The position numbers were made by a program, and so were the translations under genes. The notes beneath the pieces are model-generated. The model saw only the letters and a program-made list of their open reading frames with translations, searched no databases and was not told the origin of the DNA. This document shows, piece after piece, positions 26,041-34,381 of a DNA stretch of 64,000 nucleotides (position 1 is the first letter of the stretch; each line of letters begins with the position of its first letter). The stretch is from Actinoplanes sp. N902-109 (lineage in GTDB: Bacteria; Actinomycetota; Actinomycetes; Mycobacteriales; Micromonosporaceae), in the NCBI RefSeq assembly GCF_000389965.1, contig NC_021191.1, positions 4,031,501 to 4,095,500 on the forward strand, in the 5' to 3' direction.

Positions 26041-26724
26041 GTGGCTCGAGTCCTGGTCGTCGATGACGATCCTACCGTCAGCGATGTCGTGCGTCGTTAC
26101 CTGGAACAGGACGGTTGTGAGGTGCGGCTGGCCGGGGACGGGCATGCCGCCCTCGCCGCCGTCGCGGCTGAGCGTCCCGATCTGGTCGTGCTCGATCTGA
26201 TGATGCCGGGGCTGGACGGTCTCGAGGTGTGCCGCCGGTTACGGGCCCGGATGCCGGAGTTGCCGGTGGTGATGCTCACCGCGCTGGGTGAGGAGGACGA
26301 CCGGGTCGCCGGGCTGGAGCTGGGGGCCGACGACTACGTCACCAAGCCGTTCTCGCCGCGGGAGCTGGTGCTGCGCATCCGTTCGGTGCTGCGGCGCAGC
26401 GCCCCCGCGGCCGGGCCGGTGCTGCTGCGGGACGGTGATCTGGTCGCCGACACCGCCCGCCGGGTGGCCCAGCTGGCCGGGGAGCCGCTCGCGTTGACCG
26501 TACGGGAGTTCGATCTGCTGGCTTTCCTGATCGCCCACCCGGGGCGGGCGTGGTCCCGGGCCGAGCTGCTGGCCGAGGTGTGGGGCTGGCAGTTCGGCGA
26601 CCAGTCCACGGTGACGGTGCATGTGCGGCGGTTGCGGGAGAAGATCGAGGCCGATCCGGCCCGGCCGCGGCGGTTGCTCACCGCGTGGGGTGTCGGCTAC
26701 CGGTACGAGCTGGCCGGCTCATGA
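26041..26724 (+). CDS. OmpR/PhoB-family response regulator
   Basis: A 227-aa two-component regulator. Receiver domain: acidic pocket DDD at 8-10, phosphoacceptor Asp52 (VVLDLMMPG), Thr81 and Lys103 (DDYVTKPF). The C-terminal winged helix contains LTVREFDLLAFLIAHPGRAWSRAELLAEVW and TVTVHVRRLREKIE. It begins with GTG and lacks a Shine-Dalgarno. It overlaps the kinase gene by ATGA. Likely target sites are the 11-bp-spaced direct repeats nearby. Confidence 0.95.
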   Translation: MARVLVVDDDPTVSDVVRRYLEQDGCEVRLAGDGHAALAAVAAERPDLVVLDLMMPGLDGLEVCRRLRARMPELPVVMLTALGEEDDRVAGLELGADDYVTKPFSPRELVLRIRSVLRRSAPAAGPVLLRDGDLVADTARRVAQLAGEPLALTVREFDLLAFLIAHPGRAWSRAELLAEVWGWQFGDQSTVTVHVRRLREKIEADPARPRRLLTAWGVGYRYELAGS

Positions 26725-27725
26725 GTGACCTGATGCTGATCGGACTGTACGCGCTGACGGCCGGGGGTGCCGTCGGGGCGGCCGGGTTGCTGGTGCTGCG
26801 GTTGCTGCGGCGGCGCTCGATCGCCGTCCATGTCGGTGTGCTGCTCGTGGTCACGGTGGCCGCAGTGGTGGCCGGGGTGGTGACGGTGGCCGACGCGATG
26901 TTCCTGTCCGCCCACGACTTGCAGGTGGTGCTGCTGACCGTGGCTGCCGCCGCGATCGTCAGCCTTGCCGTCGGGGTGGCCGCCGGCCGCCGGCTCGCCG
27001 CCGCGGCGGTCTGGTCGGCGCAGGCCCGGGAGCGGGAGCGGCGGCTGGAGGCGGGCCGCCGCGAACTGGTCGCCTGGGTGTCGCACGACCTGCGTACGCC
27101 GCTGGCCGGGCTGCGCGCGATGGCCGAGGCGCTGGCGGACGGGGTGGTGGCCGACCCGGTCACCGTGGCCGACTACCACCACCGGCTGATGGTCGAGACC
27201 GACCGGATGACCCGGCTGGTCGACGACTTGTTCGAGCTGTCCCGGATCAACGCCGGCGCGCTGCGGCTGACCATGGCGCGCATCCCGCTCGCCGACGTGG
27301 TGTCCGAGGCGCTGGCCGCCGCGGCGCCGCTGGCCGAGCGCCGCCGGGTGCGCCTGGTCGCCGCGGCCGAGGACTGGCCGACCGTGCTGGCCAGCGAGCC
27401 CGAACTGGCCCGGGTGCTGACGAACCTGCTGGTCAACTCGGTGCGCTACACCCCGCCGGACGGCACCGTGCAGGTCGAGGCCGGGCGCGACGACCGGGAC
27501 GCCTGGCTGGCCGTCACCGACACCTGCGGCGGCATCCCCGAGGACGACCTGCCGCGGGTTTTCGACGTGGCGTTCCGCGGCGAGCGGGCCCGCACCCCGG
27601 AGCCCGGCGGTGGGGGCGGGCTGGGCCTGGCCATCGTGCGCGGGCTGGTCGAGGCGCACGGCGGCCGGGTCGCGGTGGGCAACACCGCCGCCGGCTGCCG
27701 CTTCGAGGTGCGGCTCCCCGCCTGA
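26721..27725 (+). CDS. Sensor histidine kinase
   Basis: A 334-aa membrane kinase. There are three hydrophobic segments in the first 95 residues with little between them, so it has almost no extracytoplasmic sensor loop and may sense within the membrane. The H-box is WVSHDLRTPLAGLRAMAEAL; N-box NLLVNSVRYTPPDG; G1/G2 boxes DTCGGIPEDD and GGGGGLGLAIVRGLVEAHGG. It is coupled to the response regulator and presumably its partner. Confidence 0.93.
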   Translation: MSDLMLIGLYALTAGGAVGAAGLLVLRLLRRRSIAVHVGVLLVVTVAAVVAGVVTVADAMFLSAHDLQVVLLTVAAAAIVSLAVGVAAGRRLAAAAVWSAQARERERRLEAGRRELVAWVSHDLRTPLAGLRAMAEALADGVVADPVTVADYHHRLMVETDRMTRLVDDLFELSRINAGALRLTMARIPLADVVSEALAAAAPLAERRRVRLVAAAEDWPTVLASEPELARVLTNLLVNSVRYTPPDGTVQVEAGRDDRDAWLAVTDTCGGIPEDDLPRVFDVAFRGERARTPEPGGGGGLGLAIVRGLVEAHGGRVAVGNTAAGCRFEVRLPA

Positions 27726-27734
27726 GCAGCGGCG

Positions 27735-28559
27735 TCACAGCGCCAGCCGCACCCGCGCCGCGTCGTCGATCAGCGCCGGATCGGTGATGACCGCGCCGGC
27801 CAGCGCGTCGTGACAGGAGCAGCGGGTCTCGGTGTCGGCCGACTTCACGGCGGCGGTGAGCACCTCGCGGGCCGTCCGGACGTTGTCGCGCATGGTCTGG
27901 GCGACCAGCCCGGCGCTCACCGGCTCGGCCGACTCGTGCCAGCAGTCGTAGTCGGTGACCAGCGCCAGCGCGGCGTAACAGAGCTGCGCCTCGCGGGCCA
28001 GCGCGGCCTCCGGCACGGCGGTCATGCCGATGATGTCCAGCCCCCACGACTGGTAGAGCCGCGACTCGGCGCGGGTGGAGAACTGCGGACCCTCGATGCA
28101 GCAGTACGTCGCACCGTCCTGCACGCCCGCCACGCCGGTGCTCAGCAACGTGGTCCGCATCCGGGCGCAGAACGGGTCCGCCATCGCGACATGCCCGACC
28201 ACACCGGAGCCGAAGAACGAGCCGGCCCGGATTCCCTTCGTACGGTCGACAAGCTGATCCGGCACCACCAGGGTGCCCGGACGCAGCCGCGGGGTCAGGC
28301 TGCCCACCGCACTGACCGCGACCACGTGCCGCGCCCCGAGTTCGCGCAGGGCCGCGAGGTTGGCCCGGTACGGCACCTCGCCGGGCGTCAGCCGGTGCCC
28401 GATCCCGTGCCGCGCCAGGAACGCCACCGACCGGCCCGCAACGGTGCCGACGGTGATCGGGCTGCTCGGTGGTCCGTACCCGGTGGTCACCTCGACCGTC
28501 TCGGGGTTCTCCAGGATTGCCAGGTCGTACAGGCCGCTGCCACCAATGACGCCGATCAT
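27735..28559 (-). CDS. mtnP: S-methyl-5'-thioadenosine phosphorylase
   Basis: Phosphorolysis of methylthioadenosine to adenine and methylthioribose-1-phosphate in methionine salvage. A 274-aa cytosolic enzyme with the phosphate-binding GGSGLYDL near the N-terminus, FLARHGIGHRLTPGEVPYRANLAAL, and substrate-pocket CCIEGPQFSTRAESRLYQSWGLDIIGMT. It converges on the kinase gene, 10 bp away. A TACGCT -10 lies 6 nt before the ATG. Confidence 0.92.
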   Translation of the reverse strand: MIGVIGGSGLYDLAILENPETVEVTTGYGPPSSPITVGTVAGRSVAFLARHGIGHRLTPGEVPYRANLAALRELGARHVVAVSAVGSLTPRLRPGTLVVPDQLVDRTKGIRAGSFFGSGVVGHVAMADPFCARMRTTLLSTGVAGVQDGATYCCIEGPQFSTRAESRLYQSWGLDIIGMTAVPEAALAREAQLCYAALALVTDYDCWHESAEPVSAGLVAQTMRDNVRTAREVLTAAVKSADTETRCSCHDALAGAVITDPALIDDAARVRLAL

Positions 28560-28565
28560 GCGGCC

Positions 28566-28571
28566 AGCGTA
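28566..28571 (-). promoter_or_regulatory. -10 element of a leaderless promoter (mtnP)
   Basis: TACGCT on the minus strand, 6 nt from the ATG at 28559. Confidence 0.55.
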
Positions 28572-28611
28572 GGAGCGGCAGCACCGCCGGGGCACCACCC
28601 CGGGGGCCGCC

Positions 28612-28627
28612 GTCACGGTTCCGTAAG
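28612..28627. promoter_or_regulatory. Possible 11-bp-spaced GTCAC/GTAAG pair
   Basis: GTCACGGTTCCGTAAGG has half-sites at 28612 and 28623 and resembles the pair before the response regulator gene. It lies between mtnP and the ZIP transporter gene. Confidence 0.35.
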
Positions 28628-28726
28628 GACTCGCTGCGCGGTCCGGGGCGGGCCCGCACCGGGAACACCCCGGCCGGGACGGCCGCACCCGAGTTTGCCG
28701 CGCCGCGCGGCGGGCATGGGGCGGTC

Positions 28727-29479
28727 ATGCCTGGATGGTTGCAAGCCGGCGGATGGGGTCTGCTGGCCGGTTCGGCGCTGCTGGTCGGCGCCGCAGCCGG
28801 TTATCTGGCCCGGGTGCCGCAGAAGATCATTGCCTCGGTCATGGCGTTCGGCGCCGGGGTGCTGCTGTCGGCGGTGTCGTTCGAACTGATCGCCGAGGCG
28901 CACGAGCAGGCCGGGCTGACGCCCACCGCGCTGGGTGCGGTGGCCGGCGCGGTGGTCTACACCGGCTGCAACGTGCTGCTGGCCCGGCGCGGTGCCCGGC
29001 ACCGCAAGCGGTCGGGCACCCAGCAGCCCTCCGAGCAGGACCAGGGCGGCTCAGGAACGGCGCTGGCGCTGGGCGCGCTGCTCGACGGCGTACCGGAATC
29101 CATCGTGATCGGCACGAGCCTGCTCGGCGGCGGCGCGATCAGCGTGGTGACCGTGGCCGCCGTCTTCATCAGCAACGTGCCCGAGGGGCTGTCCAGCGCG
29201 GCCGGCATGCGCAACGCGGGCCGCTCCCGCGGCTACGTCTTCGGCCTGTGGACCGGCATCGCGGTGATCAGCGGTCTGGCCGCGGTGGCCGGTTACACGC
29301 TGCTCGGCGGGGTGCCGGCGGCGGTGCTGGCCGCGATCACCGCGTCGGCCGGCGGCGCGATCCTGGCGATGATCGCCGACACGATGATCCCCGAGGCCTT
29401 CGAGAACGCCCACCTGCTGATCGGCCTGATCACCGTCGCGGGCTTCCTGGTCGCCTTCGCCCTGTCCCAGGCCGGCTGA
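28727..29479 (+). CDS. ZIP-family metal transporter
   Basis: A 250-aa ZIP permease, probably for zinc or a similar divalent cation, with about eight helices. Metal-binding helix motifs are present as SFELIAEAHEQAGL, LGALLDGVPESIVIG and FISNVPEGLSSAAGMRNAGRS. The variable cytoplasmic loop (RRGARHRKRSGTQQPSEQDQ) is His-poor. It is transcribed away from mtnP. No adjacent metalloregulator. Confidence 0.88.
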   Translation: MPGWLQAGGWGLLAGSALLVGAAAGYLARVPQKIIASVMAFGAGVLLSAVSFELIAEAHEQAGLTPTALGAVAGAVVYTGCNVLLARRGARHRKRSGTQQPSEQDQGGSGTALALGALLDGVPESIVIGTSLLGGGAISVVTVAAVFISNVPEGLSSAAGMRNAGRSRGYVFGLWTGIAVISGLAAVAGYTLLGGVPAAVLAAITASAGGAILAMIADTMIPEAFENAHLLIGLITVAGFLVAFALSQAG

Positions 29480-29534
29480 GCCCGCCACCTCGTTCGCCGG
29501 GGCGCGCCCGGTGCCGGCCCCTGCGAAACCGACG

Positions 29535-30761
29535 TCAGGTCCACACCCCGTCGAGGCGGCCGGTCCAGCCGGTGAGGACGGCGGCGGGGTCGGTGCGCAG
29601 GACGTCGGCCAGCAGGGTGGCGTACACGTCCCGGAAGTCCGTGGTGTATCTGAGGTCGCCCTGGTCGAGGTCGGTGAGGCTGGGCGGCTCGCCGTGCAGG
29701 CCACCGCGGACGGCGTCGCCGAGCAGGAACATCGAGGACGCCGTGCCGTGGTCGGTGCCGTCCGAGGCGTTGGCGGTGACCCGGCGGCCGAACTCGGAGT
29801 AGACGGCGACCACCACGTTCCGCCCGGCCGGGGTGCGGGCCATCCGGTCGGCGAACGCGGCCAGCGGCTTGTCGAGCCGGGCCAGCTGGGCCTCCTGCGC
29901 GGACTTCTCGTCGGCGTGCAGGTCGAAGCCGCCCAGGGAGACCGAGAAGACGCGCGTGGTGACGCCGGCCTCGACGCACCGGGCGACCAGGTCGAGCTGG
30001 CTGCCGAGGGCCTGGTCGGCGCCGCCGGTGGCGGTGGCCGCGCCCGGGTCGTCGTCCCCGTCCGCGTCGGCGACGTCGGCGGCCAGACCCTGGATGCGGG
30101 TGAGGTCGGCGAAGCACGCCGCGGCGCGGGCCTGGGCGGGCGGCTCGCCGGCGGCCGGGCGGCCGAGCCGGGTGAGCAGGTCGGTGTCCACGCTTTTGGG
30201 CAGGTCGATCGTGCCGCCGGGTACGGCCGCACCGGCGCTGGTCGCCCCGGCCAGCACGGGCGGCAGCACCGGCTCGAACGACACGGCCAGCCGCGGGTCG
30301 CCGCCCGCGGTGTCGAGCCAGCGGCCCAGCCAGCCGGTGGTCTCCGGGTGGTCAGGGCGGCCGGTCTGCCAGATGTCCATCGACTGGAAGTGGCTGCGGT
30401 TGGGCTGGGGATAGCCGACCCCGCGCAGCACTGCCAGTTTGCCGGACCGGTACAGCTCGTGCAGCCCGGTCAGGGCCGGGTTCAGGGCGAACTCGTCATC
30501 GAGCTTCAGCACCTTGTCGGCCGGATAGGCGAGGGCGGGACGAGCCTTGGCGTACGCCGGGTCGGCGTACGGGATCACGGTGTTGAGGCCGTCGTTGCCG
30601 CCGTAGAGGGTGACCAGCACGAGCGTACGGGCGTCCGGGTCGGCATCGCCGGCCGTGGCCAGGATGTCGGGCAGCGTCCAGGCCGCGCCCCCGGCGGCGA
30701 GGGCGGCACCGGCCGTCACACCGCTGGCGATCAGGAAGCGGCGCCGGGTGAGGGTGTCCAT
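29535..30761 (-). CDS. DUF1501 exported protein
   Basis: A 408-aa protein with a Tat-like signal (LTRRRFLIASGVTAGAALAAGGAAW) and the DUF1501 domain (LVLVTLYGGNDGLNTVIPY, NRSHFQSMDIWQTG, VVAVYSEFGRRVTANASDGTDHGTAS), an alkaline-phosphatase-superfamily-like fold of unknown activity. It starts after AAGGAG and lies 11 bp downstream of the DUF1800 gene. These two families are almost always adjacent. Confidence 0.9.
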   Translation of the reverse strand: MDTLTRRRFLIASGVTAGAALAAGGAAWTLPDILATAGDADPDARTLVLVTLYGGNDGLNTVIPYADPAYAKARPALAYPADKVLKLDDEFALNPALTGLHELYRSGKLAVLRGVGYPQPNRSHFQSMDIWQTGRPDHPETTGWLGRWLDTAGGDPRLAVSFEPVLPPVLAGATSAGAAVPGGTIDLPKSVDTDLLTRLGRPAAGEPPAQARAAACFADLTRIQGLAADVADADGDDDPGAATATGGADQALGSQLDLVARCVEAGVTTRVFSVSLGGFDLHADEKSAQEAQLARLDKPLAAFADRMARTPAGRNVVVAVYSEFGRRVTANASDGTDHGTASSMFLLGDAVRGGLHGEPPSLTDLDQGDLRYTTDFRDVYATLLADVLRTDPAAVLTGWTGRLDGVWT

Positions 30762-30772
30762 CGAGAAGCTCC

Positions 30773-32065
30773 TTACTGCACGGTGTACTCGGGGGTGGCC
30801 AGCCCCAGGGCCAGCAACCGGTCGGGGTGGGCGGCGGCCGGGGTGAGCACGGCGGCGGTGCGGTCGGTCCAGGCGTCCACGACCAGCAGCCGGGCCAGCG
30901 CGTCGAGCCGGTCGCCGGCGGCGGCATCGGCCAGCGTGGCCACCGCGCCCGGGGCCATGGCGGCCAGCGCCTGCCCGGTGCGCAGCCGGGCCTGGGCCGA
31001 GGCGGTGGTGAGCCAGGCCGCGCCGGTCGGCCAGCCGCCCACACTGGGCGGGCGCAGGGGCATCTGCCCGAGGGCCCGGAACGCGGTCTGCACCTGTTTG
31101 CGCTGCTTGTCGCCGAGCTTCGCCGGGTCGACGCTCAGCTGGCGCAGCGCGCCGGCAATCCACTCCACCGGCTGTTTGACCAGGTGCCCGGTGGTGGCCG
31201 GGAAGCCGGGGTCGAGGCTGAGCGCCCGCAGCATGGCCGGCACGCTCGGGCCCGCCGCGACCATGGCCGCCGTCGTCGCGGCCGGGGGTGCCTCGGCCGA
31301 GCCGTAGCGCTGCCAGACCCGCCCGGCCAGGAACGGCAGGTGCGCGGGGTGCCGCACCAGCAGGTCGGCGAACCCGTCCAGGTCGGGAGTGCCGCTCTGC
31401 CCGAGCAGGGTCACCGCCGCCTTGTCGTGACGCCCGGGCGCCAGCCGGGAGCTGCCCTTCGCCCGGTCGACGACCCAGCCGGTGAGCACCCGGGCCGCCG
31501 CCTTGACGTCGTCCTCGGTGTAGTGGCCCACACCGAGGGTGAACAACTCCATGACCTCGCGGGCGAGGTTCTCGTTGGGGGCCTTGGCCGTGTTGCGCTG
31601 TCCGTCCAGCCACAGGATCAGGGCGGGGTCGCGCAGCATCGCCCGCACCAGCGGCCCGGTGCTGCCGGCACCGTAGCGGCGCAGGGTCTGTTGCTGGCCC
31701 AGCATGAGCTGCGCCGAGCGCACTTTCTGCACGCTGGTCGCCCAGTGCCCGTGCCAGAAGAACGTCAGCCGTTCGGCGGCGGTGTCCCCGGCCGTGACCA
31801 TCCGGCTCACCCACCACCACACCGCCTCGGCGGTCTGCTCGGGCACCTCGGCCCGGGCCTGCTGCCGCTGCTCGCGGGACGCACCCTTCGGCAACGCGCC
31901 GACCGGGTCCGGGCCGAGATCCGGCAGGTCGGGTACGGGCGCAGCGGCCAGCACCCGGTCGACGGTCGCGCCGAGCCCGGCCCGCACAGCGGCGTCCACC
32001 TCGGCTGCCGTGGGCCCGTACGTCAGCCGGCGCAGGACGTGGGAGAGCACGCGTCGGTCGGTCAT
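30773..32065 (-). CDS. DUF1800 protein
   Basis: A 430-aa helical protein with family segments VLSHVLRRLTYGPTAAEVDA, LTFFWHGHWATSVQKV, NENLAREVMELFTLGVGHYTEDDVKAAARVLTGW and LVKQPVEWIAGALRQL. Function unknown; it is the usual first partner of DUF1501 proteins. The ATG at 32065 has TAGCTT 8 nt upstream and no Shine-Dalgarno. A CTTAC-type repeat pair lies a further ~15 bp upstream. Confidence 0.88.
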   Translation of the reverse strand: MTDRRVLSHVLRRLTYGPTAAEVDAAVRAGLGATVDRVLAAAPVPDLPDLGPDPVGALPKGASREQRQQARAEVPEQTAEAVWWWVSRMVTAGDTAAERLTFFWHGHWATSVQKVRSAQLMLGQQQTLRRYGAGSTGPLVRAMLRDPALILWLDGQRNTAKAPNENLAREVMELFTLGVGHYTEDDVKAAARVLTGWVVDRAKGSSRLAPGRHDKAAVTLLGQSGTPDLDGFADLLVRHPAHLPFLAGRVWQRYGSAEAPPAATTAAMVAAGPSVPAMLRALSLDPGFPATTGHLVKQPVEWIAGALRQLSVDPAKLGDKQRKQVQTAFRALGQMPLRPPSVGGWPTGAAWLTTASAQARLRTGQALAAMAPGAVATLADAAAGDRLDALARLLVVDAWTDRTAAVLTPAAAHPDRLLALGLATPEYTVQ

Positions 32066-32073
32066 GACAGGCG

Positions 32074-32079
32074 AAGCTA
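32074..32079 (-). promoter_or_regulatory. -10 element of a leaderless promoter (DUF1800/DUF1501)
   Basis: TAGCTT on the minus strand, 8 nt from the ATG at 32065. Confidence 0.5.
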
Positions 32080-32089
32080 CCGGCGCTGT

Positions 32090-32106
32090 GTACGGGTCCG
32101 GTAAGG
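32090..32106. promoter_or_regulatory. 11-bp-spaced GTACG/GTAAG pair
   Basis: GTACGGGTCCGGTAAGG (CTTACCGGACCCGTAC on the minus strand) sits at the -35 position of the DUF1800 promoter and matches the 22.4-kb CTTACCG repeats. Confidence 0.45.
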
Positions 32107-32123
32107 GTCGCGTTCGGCGCCGG

Positions 32124-32453
32124 TCAGGCCGGTCGGGGGCTGCGCTCGACGATCAGCCGCAGCGCCTCGACGTGGTCCAGGAAGCGGTGCCGGCCGGCGT
32201 CGGTGGCCCGTACGGTCGTCTTCGGCACCCGCCCCTGATAGGTGCGCTGCTGCTCGACCAGCCCGTCGTTCTTCAGCGTGGTGAGCTGTTTGGACAGTGC
32301 GGAGTCCGACAGCACCACCGCGTCGCGCAGAAACCCGAAGTCGCACCATTCGACCGTGCCCAGCACCGACATGATGGCCAGCCGGGTCGGGTCGGACAGC
32401 AGCCGGTCCAGCCTCGGGAGCGAGGCCGGATCCGGCGGTGGCGTGGTGGTCAT
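32124..32453 (-). CDS. Winged-helix transcriptional regulator (MarR/ArsR-like)
   Basis: A 109-aa small regulator whose helix-turn-helix and wing are LLSDPTRLAIMSVLGTVEWCDFGFLRDAVVLSDSALSKQLTTLKNDGLVEQQRTYQGRVPKTTVRATDAGRHRF. It resembles the transcriptional regulators paired with small membrane proteins in actinobacteria. ATGA overlap with the preceding membrane-protein gene. The inverted repeat at 32964 is a candidate autoregulatory site. Confidence 0.85.
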   Translation of the reverse strand: MTTTPPPDPASLPRLDRLLSDPTRLAIMSVLGTVEWCDFGFLRDAVVLSDSALSKQLTTLKNDGLVEQQRTYQGRVPKTTVRATDAGRHRFLDHVEALRLIVERSPRPA

Positions 32454-32935
32454 CGGGCTCGCAGCACGGCCTGGCTCCCGGCCGCCAGCGCGGTCAGCGC
32501 GGCGGCGTAGAGCACCCCGGTCACGGTGCTGGGGTAGTCGCCCAGCCCGAGCGCGTCGGCGAGATCGTCGCCCCAGCCCGGGCCGTAGCGCACCAGCAGG
32601 CCACCGGCGATGACGGCGACGACCAGCGTGGCGATGAGCACCCGCGGCTCGGCGGTCTGCCGGGCCTGCACCCCGCGCATCCGGCTCAGCGGGGCGGTGC
32701 CGCCGGTGAACCGGACCACCAGCACGGCGACCAGCGTGATCAGCACGGCGAGGGCGATCAGCTTGGCACCGGTGAGGGTGACGAAGTCGTTGGCGGCGCA
32801 CACGGCGGCGATGGCCACGAACATGGCGGCGTAGTACCACCACGGCACGCGTGCCGCCCGGCGCGCCCGGTCCTGGTGGACGGTGACGGTCGCCAGCGCC
32901 TCGGCCGCCCGCTGCTGTTCGTCGCGCTCGTCCAT
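32450..32935 (-). CDS. Four-helix membrane protein of unknown function
   Basis: A 161-aa protein with a short basic N-terminal region (MDERDEQQRAAEALATVTVHQDRARRAARVP) and about four hydrophobic segments. Strong GAGGAGG Shine-Dalgarno. It is co-translated with the winged-helix regulator. No catalytic motif seen. It is likely the effector the regulator controls. Confidence 0.8.
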   Translation of the reverse strand: MDERDEQQRAAEALATVTVHQDRARRAARVPWWYYAAMFVAIAAVCAANDFVTLTGAKLIALAVLITLVAVLVVRFTGGTAPLSRMRGVQARQTAEPRVLIATLVVAVIAGGLLVRYGPGWGDDLADALGLGDYPSTVTGVLYAAALTALAAGSQAVLRAR

Positions 32936-32963
32936 GTCAGCCTCCTCGACTGGTTGCCTCCTT

Positions 32964-32984
32964 GGAAAGTAGCAACTGCTTTCC
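32964..32984. promoter_or_regulatory. 21-bp inverted-repeat operator
   Basis: Arms GGAAAGTAG and CTGCTTTCC (one mismatch) around CAA, 29 bp upstream of the membrane-protein/regulator operon. The placement suits autoregulation. Confidence 0.55.
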
Positions 32985-33006
32985 GTACGGGCAAGTAGTG
33001 GCCGCG

Positions 33007-33762
33007 TCAGGTCGCGAGCGCACCGATCCGCACCGGCTCGGCCGCGGCGACCGGGTCGAGGTAGCGCCCGCCCGGGCCGGTCGCCGGTCGCCCGCGGTGG
33101 TCCAGGTGGTAGCGCATCGGCACGGCGGTCGGGATGTCCAGGTGTTCCACGTCGGCCGGGCCGATGTCCTCGAGATACATCACCAGCGCGCGCAGCGTGT
33201 TGCCGTGCCCGACCACCAGCGGCGTCCCGCCCGCCAGCAGCTGCGGGAAGAGCACGTCCGACCAGTACGGCAGCAGCCGCGCCCGGACATCGGCCAGGCT
33301 CTCGGTGCGCGGCTGCGCGGCGGCGGGCAGGCCGGCGTAGCGCGGGTCGGCGTACAGCTCGGCGGCAGCCGCGGCGCTCATCGGCGGCGGCGCGACGGCG
33401 AACGAGCGGTGCCAGGCGCGGTACACCGCGGCGTCGGTCCCGGCGGCCACCTCGCGTTTGTCCCGGCCGGTCAGCGCGCCGTAGTGGCGTTCGTTGAGCC
33501 GCCACGACCGGTGCACCGGCACCCAGCTGCAGCCCAGTGCGCCGGTCAGCAGCTCGGCGGTGGCGATCGAGCGGCGCAGCAGCGAGGTGTGCACGCAGGT
33601 CGGGCGGATGCCGAGCGACCGCAGCACCACCGCGGCCCCGCCTGCCTGTGCCTCGCCGAGCCCGCTCAACGCCACGTCGGACCAGCCGGTGAAGACGTCG
33701 GCGGCGTTGCTCACGCTCTGCCCGTGCCGCAGCAGCAGCAAGCTGCCGGTCCGATCCGTCAT
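33007..33762 (-). CDS. gpmA: 2,3-bisphosphoglycerate-dependent phosphoglycerate mutase
   Basis: Interconverts 3- and 2-phosphoglycerate in glycolysis/gluconeogenesis. A 251-aa enzyme with phospho-His motif LLLLRHGQSVSNAADVFTGWSDVALSGLGEAQA, LNERHYGALTGRDKREVA and the second His in LVVGHGNTLRALVMYLEDI. GGAGG Shine-Dalgarno. The dormancy-type palindrome at 33833 lies 71 bp upstream, shared with the divergent peptidoglycan-binding gene. It is unlikely to be the only mutase in the genome; a hypoxia-specific isozyme is my inference. Confidence 0.9.
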   Translation of the reverse strand: MTDRTGSLLLLRHGQSVSNAADVFTGWSDVALSGLGEAQAGGAAVVLRSLGIRPTCVHTSLLRRSIATAELLTGALGCSWVPVHRSWRLNERHYGALTGRDKREVAAGTDAAVYRAWHRSFAVAPPPMSAAAAAELYADPRYAGLPAAAQPRTESLADVRARLLPYWSDVLFPQLLAGGTPLVVGHGNTLRALVMYLEDIGPADVEHLDIPTAVPMRYHLDHRGRPATGPGGRYLDPVAAAEPVRIGALAT

Positions 33763-33832
33763 GTGCCACCTCCGTCCGCACGGTAGGCGACGCGGGCTGT
33801 CCGCAGCATCTGCACAACGGTGTGTCGCAGGC

Positions 33833-33846
33833 GGGACGTTCGTCCC
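33833..33846. promoter_or_regulatory. Dormancy-type palindrome site 1
   Basis: GGGACGTTCGTCCC. Perfect 6-bp arms, 71 bp before gpmA and 74 bp before the peptidoglycan-binding gene. The closest of all sites to the DosR core GGGAC...GTCCC. Confidence 0.6.
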
Positions 33847-33919
33847 TGGTGCCGCACCGGTCGGCGGCGCAGCGTGGGAGGCGAACTGTCCAGACAGCCC
33901 AGAGAGGGGATCGAGGGAC

Positions 33920-34381
33920 ATGGCTGGCACATTGAGTCCCTGGCCGCTGACCGAGAAGGGCGACAAGGAACACCCCGTGCCCACGGTGCAGGACCTGCTG
34001 CGGGCGCGCGGCCACACCGTCACGGTGGACGGCATCTTCGGGCCGCAGACGGACGCGGCGGTGCGCGCGTTCCAGCGGGAGAAGGGCCTCGGCGTCGACG
34101 GGATCGTCGGCCCGCTCACCTGGCGGGCGTTGATCATCACGGTCAAGCGGGGCAACACCGGTGACGCCGTGCGCGGCGTGCAGGAGGAGTTCCGGTTCCG
34201 TGACCTGTCCGGCGACCCGGCCCTGGGCCTGGCCGTGGACGGGATCTTCGGCCCGAGGACCGAGAAGGCCGTCCGCGACTTCCAGACCGCGGTGCACGCC
34301 GACGTGCCGTCCGTGGCGGTGGACGGCATCGTCGGCCCGATGACGTGGCAGGCCCTGGTCAGCGGGATGTACTCCTTCTGA
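33920..34381 (+). CDS. Double peptidoglycan-binding-domain protein
   Basis: A 153-aa protein made of two PG_binding_1 domains (VDGIFGPQTDAAVRAFQREKGLGVDGIVGPLTWRAL and VDGIFGPRTEKAVRDFQTAVHADVPSVAVDGIVGPMTWQAL). No signal peptide and no catalytic domain are visible, so how it reaches the wall is unclear. ATG follows GGGGATCGAGGG. It overlaps the LPxTG gene end by 23 bp in convergent orientation. Confidence 0.88.
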   Translation: MAGTLSPWPLTEKGDKEHPVPTVQDLLRARGHTVTVDGIFGPQTDAAVRAFQREKGLGVDGIVGPLTWRALIITVKRGNTGDAVRGVQEEFRFRDLSGDPALGLAVDGIFGPRTEKAVRDFQTAVHADVPSVAVDGIVGPMTWQALVSGMYSF

